A stretch of 23,962 nucleotides of DNA from a virus, in IMG/VR virus record IMGVR_UViG_3300036766_000122, positions 1-23,962 of that record. One strand, 5' to 3'. Both the position numbers and the translations under genes were made by a program. Shown piece by piece: positions 7,718 through 14,270 of the stretch; position 1 is the first letter of the stretch; each line of letters begins with the position of its first letter. The notes below the pieces were generated by a model, which worked only from the letters and a program-made list of their open reading frames with translations, was not told the origin of the DNA and ran no database searches.

Positions 7718-7878
7718 CGTCAACGCAGAAGCCGTCCCACGGCACCGGCCTGACCTCGACGTGGACGCTGGAACCGAAGCCCTGCACGGCGTGCGGCTGG
7801 CGGTTGGAGAGCCGCCCGATTCCCGAGTCAACCGACCGTGAAGTTTACTGCCCGATGGGGTGTGAGGAGCCGGTATGA
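7714..7878 (+). CDS. Zinc-ribbon-like protein, 54 aa
   Basis: ATG 7714 overlaps the previous stop and TGA 7876-7878 overlaps ATG 7875, so it is an exact operon fit. The product has C24-x-x-C27 (PCTACGW) and C46-x-x-x-C50 (YCPMGC), a plausible four-cysteine zinc site. Function unknown. It is the third very small cysteine-rich protein in this gene train. Confidence 0.6.
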   Translation: MTSTQKPSHGTGLTSTWTLEPKPCTACGWRLESRPIPESTDREVYCPMGCEEPV

Positions 7879-8228
7879 GCGCCCAGATTGAGGACGACTG
7901 CGATGCGCTGATCCGCGGGCTGGACGGGGATGTGGTCGCGTTCTCGGTCCGAGGCACGGCCCCGCTGCAGCACGTCGGGCTCCCGGATCGGCGCTACCGC
8001 GTACGTGGGGTCGGATTCTGGGCGGAACTCAAGTCGGGCCGGGATAAGCTGAGCATGGCGCAGTGGAGATTTCTCGAAGCCGAGCACAAGGTAGGGAGCA
8101 TCGTCTTTGCCGGTGACGCGCCAGCCTTGAAGGCGATGGTCTACGGCTCGGTGCCGTCGAAGTGGTACGAGATCGGCTGGGCGAACGTGACCGTGATTCT
8201 AGCCCGTGGCTTCAGAAAGGAGCGGTGA
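7875..8228 (+). CDS. VRR-NUC-like nuclease, 117 aa
   Basis: The core reads GLPDRRYRVRGVGFWAELKSG then DKLSMAQWRFL: D38 in a G-x-PD element, E51-x-K53 in the WAELKSG strand and Q63 in the following helix. That order is the PD-(D/E)xK active site of the VRR-NUC family, a restriction-endonuclease-fold nuclease found as small stand-alone proteins in phages. Eukaryotic relatives (FAN1) act on flaps and junctions. It probably cuts branched or flapped DNA during phage replication or recombination. The length suits the stand-alone type. The start is set by the ATGA overlap. Confidence 0.75.
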   Translation: MSAQIEDDCDALIRGLDGDVVAFSVRGTAPLQHVGLPDRRYRVRGVGFWAELKSGRDKLSMAQWRFLEAEHKVGSIVFAGDAPALKAMVYGSVPSKWYEIGWANVTVILARGFRKER

Positions 8229-8229
8229 A

Positions 8230-8424
8230 ATGGAGACGATGGAGAGGATTGCAGCGGACGCGCAGATCGCCGCGCTGGTGCACGAGGCCGAGGCTACGCT
8301 CAATATGGCCTTGCGCGCGGCGTCCGATTATGGTCTCGATGCCGAGGCAACGACGACCGAGGTGAGCGTGATCGGTCGCGGGCGCTGTGTGCTGGTGCAG
8401 GCCAGTGTCCGGCGGCGCATATGA
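8230..8424 (+). CDS. Hypothetical phage protein, 64 aa
   Basis: ATG 8230 follows an AGGAG ribosome site with good spacing (AAAGGAGCGGTGAA). The product is one long acidic amphipathic helix (residues 1-40, alanine-rich) followed by two strands (TTTEVSVIG, RCVLVQASV). It ends in an ATGA overlap with the next gene. No family recognised. Confidence 0.6.
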   Translation: METMERIAADAQIAALVHEAEATLNMALRAASDYGLDAEATTTEVSVIGRGRCVLVQASVRRRI

Positions 8425-8759
8425 CGGACGCAATCGCACCTGCGCTGACGCCGGAACAATGGGCCGATGTTGCGAAATACGGCGTTAGCTACCTGCGCGC
8501 CGAAGTGGGTCCGGTGGTGCTGTGGAACGGCGACGATGGCCCCTCGGTGATCCTTGCCCTCGCCAACGCGGCCCTGCCCGACACCGACCCGCGAAAGATC
8601 ACATGGGCGATGGTGGATGCGCTACTCTGCGTTGTGCAGCAAGATACGGACGCGCAGAGGTGGGGGCCGTTCGACGGCGAGATAGAGGGCGCAGCGGGAT
8701 GCCAACGCCTCGCCGACGCCCTCGCCAGCTACCTACCGCCACGGGAGGCCAAGCCGTGA
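8421..8759 (+). CDS. Hypothetical phage protein, 112 aa
   Basis: Starts at ATGA 8421. An LTPEQWADVAKYG opening and a helical, acidic body with RLADALASYLPP at the end. The L-T-P-E-x-W start and the L-A-x-A-L-x-x-Y-L-P tail are common in short phage proteins of unknown function. The end overlaps GTG 8756. Confidence 0.6.
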   Translation: MTDAIAPALTPEQWADVAKYGVSYLRAEVGPVVLWNGDDGPSVILALANAALPDTDPRKITWAMVDALLCVVQQDTDAQRWGPFDGEIEGAAGCQRLADALASYLPPREAKP

Positions 8760-8893
8760 CATTCAACGCCATCTGGGGGGATGACCTCCCGGAACCCCCG
8801 GAGCCGTGGACGCCGCGGTTTGTCGTATGCACGATACTGCTCGTCGCGCTTGTGACGACGCTCGTTTACCTACTCAACACCTGCTGCGAGTAA
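8756..8893 (+). CDS. Single-span membrane protein, 45 aa
   Basis: GTG start in a GTGA overlap. A proline-rich, acidic N-terminal 20 residues is followed by one strongly hydrophobic segment (VVCTILLVALVTTLVYLL, about 24-41) and a short CCE end. The shape is that of a small inner-membrane protein. Two terminal cysteines could be lipid-modified or paired; this is speculation. Confidence 0.5.
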   Translation: MTFNAIWGDDLPEPPEPWTPRFVVCTILLVALVTTLVYLLNTCCE

Positions 8894-8896
8894 GCC

Positions 8897-9041
8897 GTGA
8901 CCGCCCGCGAGCGGTTGACGCGTCGCCGTGCTCCTCCGGCTCGCCAACGCGCTGGAACGGGCCGGGTAGCGACCGCATAACCCGTCCGTCCCTTGCGCTT
9001 GCGGCCCGCGTGGGGCATCCTACGGGCGGAGGGATGCCGCC
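8897..9041 (+). other. Gene-poor gap, possible decayed small gene
   Basis: Nothing in this 145-nt stretch reads as a convincing gene. A GTG at 8897 opens a 27-codon arginine-rich frame (to 8980). A one-base shift near 8927 would instead read VTARERLTRR followed by VLLRLANALERAG and stop at TAG 8967-8969, which looks more like real protein. The stretch ends with a GGAGGG ribosome site (9028-9033) for the ParB-like gene. Confidence 0.3.
9028..9033 (+). promoter_or_regulatory. Strong ribosome binding site before a CTG codon
   Basis: GGAGGG lies 8 nt upstream of CTG 9042-9044, the best-placed initiator for the ParB-like gene. No ATG, GTG or TTG occurs in that frame between the upstream stop (8967) and GTG 9156. 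Confidence 0.5.
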
Positions 9042-9761
9042 CTGACGACAAGCGCCGCAATCAAAGGGAATCAAAACAATCATTCCGGGCGGGGCGGAAA
9101 ACGCCCCGGTGCCGGGCGGAAGCCGAAGGCCACGGTCGCTCCGAGCGCGCTGGTTGTGATCGAGCGGCCGATTGCGGACGTGCTCCCCTACGCCGGCAAC
9201 CCGCGCAAAAACGACACGGCCGTCGCCAAGGTTGCCGCATCGCTCCGGGAGTTCGGCTGGCGCCAGCCGATTGTCGTGGACGAAACCCTGACCGTGATTG
9301 CCGGCCACACGCGGCTACTGGCGGCCCGATCCCTCGGCATGACGACCGTTCCCGTCCATGTGGCCAAGGGGCTCACCGCGGCCCAGGTGCGGGCCTACCG
9401 GCTCGCGGACAACCGGACGGCGCAAGAGGCCGAGTGGGATAATGACCTGCTCGCCCTCGAACTCGGCGCGCTCGCCGACCAGAAGTTCGACCTCTCCCTC
9501 ACCGGCTTCGATACTGGTGAGCTGGCGCGGATGTTGGGTGAGGGCATTGACCCGACCGCAGAATGGGTTGGGATGCCGGAGTTCGCGCACGAGGATCAAC
9601 GCCCGTTCCGCAGCCTTCACGTACACTTCGCGGATGCCGTGACCGTTGAGGATTTCAAGCGCCGGATCAGGCAAGAGTTTTCAGATAAGGCGAAGTATAT
9701 CTGGCACCCGAAGCTGTTGCGTGAAGACTTCGCATCGGAAGGGTACGCCAGTGAACCCTAA
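9042..9761 (+). CDS. ParB/Srx-fold protein with extra C-terminal domain
   Basis: From CTG 9042 the frame gives 239 residues: a basic tail (MTTSAAIKGNQ, then GGKRPGAGRKPK about 18-29), a ParB/sulfiredoxin-fold domain about 38-130 with N53-P54-R55-K and the phosphate-binding G88-H89-T90-R91 element, then a helical stretch, and a distinct C-terminal domain about 185-225 (RSLHVHFADAVTVEDF ... YIWHP). Phage ParB-fold proteins of this kind bind nucleotides, and some are nucleases; they commonly neighbour methylases, terminases and DNA-modifying glycosyltransferases. It overlaps the TAGT gene by 11 bp, so the two probably act together, perhaps choosing sites or handling modified DNA (inference). GTG 9156 is the first standard start but has no ribosome site and would lose the GRKPK tail. 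Confidence 0.8.
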   Translation: MTTSAAIKGNQNNHSGRGGKRPGAGRKPKATVAPSALVVIERPIADVLPYAGNPRKNDTAVAKVAASLREFGWRQPIVVDETLTVIAGHTRLLAARSLGMTTVPVHVAKGLTAAQVRAYRLADNRTAQEAEWDNDLLALELGALADQKFDLSLTGFDTGELARMLGEGIDPTAEWVGMPEFAHEDQRPFRSLHVHFADAVTVEDFKRRIRQEFSDKAKYIWHPKLLREDFASEGYASEP

Positions 9762-10602
9762 ATATCCGATCTACGTTATTTCCAAGGGTCGCGCAGACAA
9801 GAGCCTAACGGCGAGAGCATTGGCCCGTATGAGCGTCCCGTTCCGCGTGGTAGTTGAACCACAGGAGCGGGACGCATACGCGGCCGCCATTGGCCCGGCT
9901 AGAGTCCTAACACTTCCGTTCTCGAACCTCAGGCAGGGTTCAATCCCGGCGCGCAACTGGGTATGGGAGCACTCGGTGGGTGAGGGGCATGAGCGTCACT
10001 GGATCATGGATGACAATATCGTGCGCTTCTACCGCTTCAATCGAAACGCCAAGAACCCCCTAGAGGACGGCGCCGGGTTCGCCATCATGGAGCGGTTTGT
10101 GGACCGCTACGAGAACGTGCCAATGGCCGGGCCAAACTACGAGCATTTTGCGCCGAGGCGATCCGCAATCAAGGCACCGTTTCACGCCAACACCCGCGTC
10201 TACTCTTGCATCCTACTGGCGAACAACGTGCCGCACCGCTGGCGTGGTCGCTATAACGAGGACACGGACCTTTCTCTGCGTTTCCTGAAGGATGGCTATT
10301 GCACGATTCTATTCAGCGCATTTCTTGCCAACAAAGTAGCGACGATGCGGATGAAGGGCGGAAATACTGACGAACTCTACCGACAGGACAGCGCCTTTGA
10401 CGGACGCCTAGAAATGGCGAAGTCGCTCCAGCAACAGCACCCTGACGTTGTGAAGATCGCGCACAAGTGGGGGCGCTATCAGCATCACGTTGACTATCGC
10501 CCGTTCAAGCGAAACGCACTCATCCGGCGCGCGGGCGTTGTGATTCCGAGTAGCGTAGATAACTTCGGGATGCAACTGCGCCAGAAGGCCGTGCGCCCAT
10601 GA
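9751..10602 (+). CDS. TET-associated glycosyltransferase (TAGT) family, DNA modification
   Basis: The 283-residue product begins YPIYVISKGRAD, a GT-A type nucleotide-sugar fold. It has M86-D87-D88-N89-I90 followed by FYRFNRNAK, the metal/sugar-nucleotide site in place of a DxD motif. N169-E170-D171-T172-D173-LSLR is the acceptor or catalytic-side motif, and K202-G203-G204-N205 lies near the end. These motifs in this order mark the TAGT family described by Iyer, Aravind and colleagues, which adds sugars to hydroxymethylated pyrimidines in phage DNA, usually to block restriction. The start is GTG 9751 with GAAGGG upstream, overlapping the ParB-like stop. The sequence is visibly less GC-rich than its neighbours, suggesting separate acquisition. 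No TET oxygenase is in the window, so the acceptor base is unknown. Confidence 0.82.
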   Translation: MNPKYPIYVISKGRADKSLTARALARMSVPFRVVVEPQERDAYAAAIGPARVLTLPFSNLRQGSIPARNWVWEHSVGEGHERHWIMDDNIVRFYRFNRNAKNPLEDGAGFAIMERFVDRYENVPMAGPNYEHFAPRRSAIKAPFHANTRVYSCILLANNVPHRWRGRYNEDTDLSLRFLKDGYCTILFSAFLANKVATMRMKGGNTDELYRQDSAFDGRLEMAKSLQQQHPDVVKIAHKWGRYQHHVDYRPFKRNALIRRAGVVIPSSVDNFGMQLRQKAVRP

Positions 10603-10958
10603 CCGCCAAGGCCAGGGCCCGCAAGACCGGGCGCAAGCTCCTCCCGATTGACCCGAAGATCGTCGAGGGCATGGCCGGGGTCGGGGCGACCGATGGGGAA
10701 ATCGCCGACTTTGTCGGCTGCGAACGCTCCACGATCACCAAGCGTTTTTCACAACTACTAACAAAAGCCCGGTCGGGGATGCGCACGCGCCTCCGGCAGG
10801 CGCAGTACAAGCTCGCCCTCGGCGGAAACGCGACCATGTGCATTTGGCTCGGCAAGCAGGTGCTTGACCAGCAGGATAAGCAGGAGGTCGAGCACTCCGG
10901 GGAAGGGGGCGGCCCCATTCTCGTGACGGTTACGCGGCGACTCGTTAGGGCTGGATGA
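10599..10958 (+). CDS. terS: Terminase small subunit
   Basis: A 119-residue protein with a basic N-terminus and a helix-turn-helix about residues 31-52 (TDGEIADFVGCERSTITKRF), then a helical RTRLRQAQYKLALGGNATMCIWLGKQVLDQQDK segment and an acidic tail. The G-x-x-x-M-x-I-W-x-G-K-x-x-L-x-Q-x-D pattern is typical of small terminase subunits that recognise the packaging site and recruit the large subunit. It overlaps both the TAGT gene (ATGA 10599) and the large terminase (ATGA 10955). The length is within the family range. Confidence 0.85.
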   Translation: MTAKARARKTGRKLLPIDPKIVEGMAGVGATDGEIADFVGCERSTITKRFSQLLTKARSGMRTRLRQAQYKLALGGNATMCIWLGKQVLDQQDKQEVEHSGEGGGPILVTVTRRLVRAG

Positions 10959-12244
10959 CCGCGATCGAGCTTGACATTGCAACGCCGGAATGGGCTGAGC
11001 CACTTCTGGTGCCGGCCCGGTACAAGGGTGCCTCCGGCGGACGCGCCTCCGGTAAATCGCATTTCTTCGCTGAGGCCGCCGTTGAGGAGATGGTGTGCGA
11101 CCCGGCGCTCCGCGTGGTCTGTATTCGTGAGGTTCAGCGGAGCCTCCGGTATTCGGCCAAGTCCCTGATCGAGGCGAAGATCCAGTCCCTCGGCGTCGGG
11201 CACCTCTTCGACGTGCAACGTCCGGAGATTCATCGTCGGGGCGGCGACGGTGTGATGATCTTCGAGGGGATGCAGGACCACACGGCGGACAGTATCAAGT
11301 CCCTTGAAGGCTTCGGGCGCGCGTGGGTCGAAGAGGCGCAGAACATCAGCAAGCGTTCGCTCGACCTCCTCCTCCCCACGATTCGCGCGCCGGGTTCAGA
11401 AATCTGGTTCAGTTGGAACCCGGAGAACATGACCGATCCGGTGGACAAGTTCTTCGCCAGCGGCCAGCACGTCCGCGTCCACTCGACGTACCTCGACAAC
11501 CCGTTCTGCCCGGCAGAAATGCTGACCGAGGCGGCGCGGCTCCGCGCGGAAGATGGCGACGCCTACGAGCATATCTGGATGGGCGGCTACTTCCTCGGCG
11601 GCCACGGCCGCGTCTACTCATCGTTCCTCAACAAACCGTTCCCGGGAGGGAACATCGACGAATCCGTCCGGGACACGGGCGGCGACCTCTACGTCGGCCA
11701 GGATTTCAATGTGAACCCGATGGCCTCGGTCATTGCCGTGCGCGCGGTGGACGAGTGTCACGTGATTGACGCGCTGGAGATTGCCACGTCGAACACGCAA
11801 GAGGTCGCGGACGAAATCAAACGCCGCTACCCGAAACGGCGGATCATCTTCTGCCCGGACCCGGCGGGCAACTCCCGGCACACGAACGCGCCAGTCGGCC
11901 AAACCGACTTTACGATCCTCAAGGCGGCCGGCTTCGAGGTGCGCGCGCCCGCTACGCACGCGGCCGTGGTGGACCGGATCAACAACGCGCAGGCGATGTA
12001 TCATACGGTCACGCTCGCCAAGGATAACACGCCGACGACGCGCCGTCGGGTCCGCATCTCGCCGAAGGCTGCCCCGCTGATCCTCGCGCTCTCGAACCTG
12101 ACCTACAAAGAGGGCACGTCACTACGCGACAACAAAAAGGGCGGCGGCGCGTTCTTCCATATTTGCGACGCGATAGACTACCTTCTCTGGCAGGAGTTCA
12201 ACGTCCTGACGCCAGCGTGGTCGCAAGCGCGTGTAGCTTTCTGA
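10955..12244 (+). CDS. terL: Terminase large subunit (PBSX/Terminase_3 type)
   Basis: The 429-residue packaging motor and nuclease has a Walker A element at G28-G-R-A-S-G-K-S35, a Walker B/catalytic pair at W124-V-E-E-A-Q129, and a C-terminal RNase H-like nuclease that begins GQD250FNVNPM with further acidic residues in VIDALEI and FCPDPAGNSRH. The domain order and length match the PBSX-type large subunits (Terminase_3 with its C-terminal nuclease domain). It drives ATP-dependent DNA translocation into the prohead through the portal and makes the packaging cuts. It is coupled to terS and followed by the portal after 18 nt. Confidence 0.95.
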   Translation: MTAIELDIATPEWAEPLLVPARYKGASGGRASGKSHFFAEAAVEEMVCDPALRVVCIREVQRSLRYSAKSLIEAKIQSLGVGHLFDVQRPEIHRRGGDGVMIFEGMQDHTADSIKSLEGFGRAWVEEAQNISKRSLDLLLPTIRAPGSEIWFSWNPENMTDPVDKFFASGQHVRVHSTYLDNPFCPAEMLTEAARLRAEDGDAYEHIWMGGYFLGGHGRVYSSFLNKPFPGGNIDESVRDTGGDLYVGQDFNVNPMASVIAVRAVDECHVIDALEIATSNTQEVADEIKRRYPKRRIIFCPDPAGNSRHTNAPVGQTDFTILKAAGFEVRAPATHAAVVDRINNAQAMYHTVTLAKDNTPTTRRRVRISPKAAPLILALSNLTYKEGTSLRDNKKGGGAFFHICDAIDYLLWQEFNVLTPAWSQARVAF

Positions 12245-12262
12245 TAACCGGGACCTTTCCTC

Positions 12263-13813
12263 ATGCCGATCGACCTCCTCAGTAGCACGGACAGCGGCGG
12301 ATACTCCAGCGATCCGAGTCGCCCTGATTACGCCTGTCCCGCCTACCGCGAAATGGCGCCGCGCTGGGCCATCGTGGACGACGTGCGCGCCGGCACGGAG
12401 GCTATCCGCGCGAAGCGGACCACGTACCTCCCGAAGTTCGAGGCCGAGACGCCGAAGGATTGGGACACGCGCGTGCTCATGACGTTCACCGAGGACCACT
12501 ACGCGACGACGCTCACCGAGCATGTCGGGCTCGTGATGGCCGAGCCGATCGCGCTGGGTGACGATGTACTGCCCGCGATCGAAGAGTTGTGCGAGGATAT
12601 CGACGGCGAGGGGAATCATCTCGATGTCTTTGCGCACACGGCGTTTGATGCGGCGCTCCACTACGGTCACGTCGTGCTTGTCACGGACTACCCGGAAGCC
12701 ACCAACATCAAGACCAAACGGGACGCGAAGGTCGCGCACGTGCGGCCGTATGTGCAGCTCTACCCAGCGCCCGACGTACTCTGCCCAGAAGGGGTGTCCA
12801 TCGGCGGGGTCAAGGTGCTGACCCGAATCATGCTCCGGGAACACGACACGGCACCAGCCGGCGAGTTCGGCCTTGCGGACGTGACGCGCTACCGCGAACT
12901 ACGGCAAGCGGTGGAATACGACGAGTTCACTGGCCGTGCGCGCTCGCTCGGCGCGATCACCTGGCGGACGTGGCGGGCGGACCCGGACGCGGCGGCGGGC
13001 ACCGGATTCACGCCGACCGGAGAGGGCACCATCATTGGGCCGGCCCGCATTCCCGCGCGCGTCGTCTACGGCGGCGAGAAGCTCGGGTTCGTGCATACGA
13101 AGCCGCATCTCTACGGGCTGGCGCTGGCGAACTTGGAAGAGACGCAAGTCAAGTCCGACTACGCGAACGTCATGCACAAGACGAACGTACCGACGCCGAT
13201 CTTCATCGGACGGAACACCTCGGCCACGCAGGGCCAGACGCTGCAGATGGGTCAGGGGATCGACATCCCCATTGGCGGCGACGCGAAGATGCTGGAGCCC
13301 TCCGGCGCGGCCATCGGGGAGACGCGGCTCCGGCTCGCCGCGCTCCGCACCGACATGCAGCGACAGGGGGCATCGACTGCACAAGGCGAGGGCGGGAAAA
13401 CGCTGACCGCCACCGAAGCGGCACAATACGCGAAGGCGCGGAACGCCAAGCTCCGCCGGTCCGCGAGATCGTTACAGGATGCTCTGGAGGGCGTGCTCGC
13501 GGACATGGCGGCGTTCCTCGGCATCGCCACTACGGGCGCCGTCAAGTCGGGCGGGTCACTGTCCGTCTGCCAGGACTTCACGGGCGAAGCGATTGACCCG
13601 GCGTACCTCACGGTGCTGGTGGCCGCGTACAAGGAAGGCACACTGAGCATGGAGGAGTTGCGCGCGGCGATCCATACCGGGAAGCTCCCGGACGACTTCA
13701 AGGCGGACGATACCGGGGCGCTGATTGCGGTAGAAATCGCGCGGCAAGATCAGGCGGCAGCGGACGCGGCCGCACAAGCCGCACGGGCCGCGCCGCCGCC
13801 GACCGCGGCATGA
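12263..13813 (+). CDS. Portal protein (DUF4055-type)
   Basis: The 516-residue protein directly follows the large terminase. Its early YREMAPRWAIVDDVRAGTEAIRAK and KDWDTRVLMTFTEDHYATTLTEHVGLV segments, the middle GFVHTKPHLYGLALANLEETQVKSDY and the late TLTATEAAQYAKARNAKLRRSARSL helix are typical of DUF4055 portal-like proteins. It forms the ring at one capsid vertex through which DNA enters and to which the tail connects. The last 30 residues are alanine/proline-rich low complexity. The stop overlaps the next ATG (13810). Confidence 0.9.
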   Translation: MPIDLLSSTDSGGYSSDPSRPDYACPAYREMAPRWAIVDDVRAGTEAIRAKRTTYLPKFEAETPKDWDTRVLMTFTEDHYATTLTEHVGLVMAEPIALGDDVLPAIEELCEDIDGEGNHLDVFAHTAFDAALHYGHVVLVTDYPEATNIKTKRDAKVAHVRPYVQLYPAPDVLCPEGVSIGGVKVLTRIMLREHDTAPAGEFGLADVTRYRELRQAVEYDEFTGRARSLGAITWRTWRADPDAAAGTGFTPTGEGTIIGPARIPARVVYGGEKLGFVHTKPHLYGLALANLEETQVKSDYANVMHKTNVPTPIFIGRNTSATQGQTLQMGQGIDIPIGGDAKMLEPSGAAIGETRLRLAALRTDMQRQGASTAQGEGGKTLTATEAAQYAKARNAKLRRSARSLQDALEGVLADMAAFLGIATTGAVKSGGSLSVCQDFTGEAIDPAYLTVLVAAYKEGTLSMEELRAAIHTGKLPDDFKADDTGALIAVEIARQDQAAADAAAQAARAAPPPTAA

Positions 13814-14058
13814 CGCCACCCGCCACCCTCCCCCGTCGGGCGTCGGGCATTCGCTCGATGGCGGCCCAGATGGGGGCGAGCCTCGCCACGCAGACGCTTG
13901 CGCGCCAGCTCGTGAGCGACAAGATCGGCTACGTCGTCGCCGTGGGGCTCGGGGCCGGCGCGTTGCGGCTCGGCGACTGGTGGGCCGTTGGCGCGTTGGC
14001 CGCGCTCTACGCGGTCAGTGCGTGGTCGGCATACCGACGCTGGCGGGGGGCGGCGTGA
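13810..14058 (+). CDS. Small membrane protein, 82 aa
   Basis: ATGA overlap with the portal. A basic, amphipathic first 35 residues is followed by two closely spaced hydrophobic stretches (IGYVVAVGLGAGALRLG and WWAVGALAALYAVSAW). The protein ends in a basic patch. It could insert in the inner membrane. It sits where some phages carry small genes between portal and head protease or MuF, with no assigned role. Confidence 0.55.
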   Translation: MTPPATLPRRASGIRSMAAQMGASLATQTLARQLVSDKIGYVVAVGLGAGALRLGDWWAVGALAALYAVSAWSAYRRWRGAA

Positions 14059-14068
14059 CGGCGCCTCG

Positions 14069-14206
14069 ATGACCCACAACGTCATTCTCCCGCCTGATCC
14101 GTGGTGGCTCCTCCGGCTCAGTGTAAAGCGAGGTGAGGCAGTGCCGTTCGGGTGCTGGGTGCTCTGGGCGTGGCAGTTCACGGTTGCGCCAAGGATCGTT
14201 ACGTGA
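14069..14206 (+). CDS. Hypothetical small protein, 45 aa
   Basis: ATG 14069 opens 45 codons rich in tryptophan (DPWWLLRLSVKRGE ... CWVLWAWQF) ending at TGA 14204-14206. No ribosome site is strong, and it has no recognised family. It may be a real tiny membrane-associated protein or chance coding at the border of the cargo insertion. Confidence is low. Confidence 0.35.
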   Translation: MTHNVILPPDPWWLLRLSVKRGEAVPFGCWVLWAWQFTVAPRIVT

Positions 14207-14234
14207 CGGGTTATGTTTCGATAGTGAAAAGCGC

Positions 14235-14252
14235 GGACGGCGCACCCCGTCC
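14235..14252 (+). promoter_or_regulatory. Leader hairpin upstream of the first cargo gene
   Basis: GGACGG (14235-14240) pairs perfectly with CCGTCC (14247-14252) around the loop CGCACC, ending 8 nt before the GGAGGGG ribosome site of the gene at 14271. There is no T-run. It could modulate translation of the cargo gene or stop read-through from the portal operon. Confidence 0.3.
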
Positions 14253-14270
14253 AACCTTTGGAGGGGAACG

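Noticed and set aside
8806-9045. 79-codon frame between the membrane protein and the ParB-like gene
   Set aside because: Its first half is a shadow of the 45-residue gene and its second half has no protein-like pattern, although its stop does overlap the CTG start of the ParB-like gene.
14173-14270. Promoter upstream of the cargo genes
   Set aside because: I looked for -35/-10 pairs (for example TTACGT ... ATAGTG), but none matches well enough to report.
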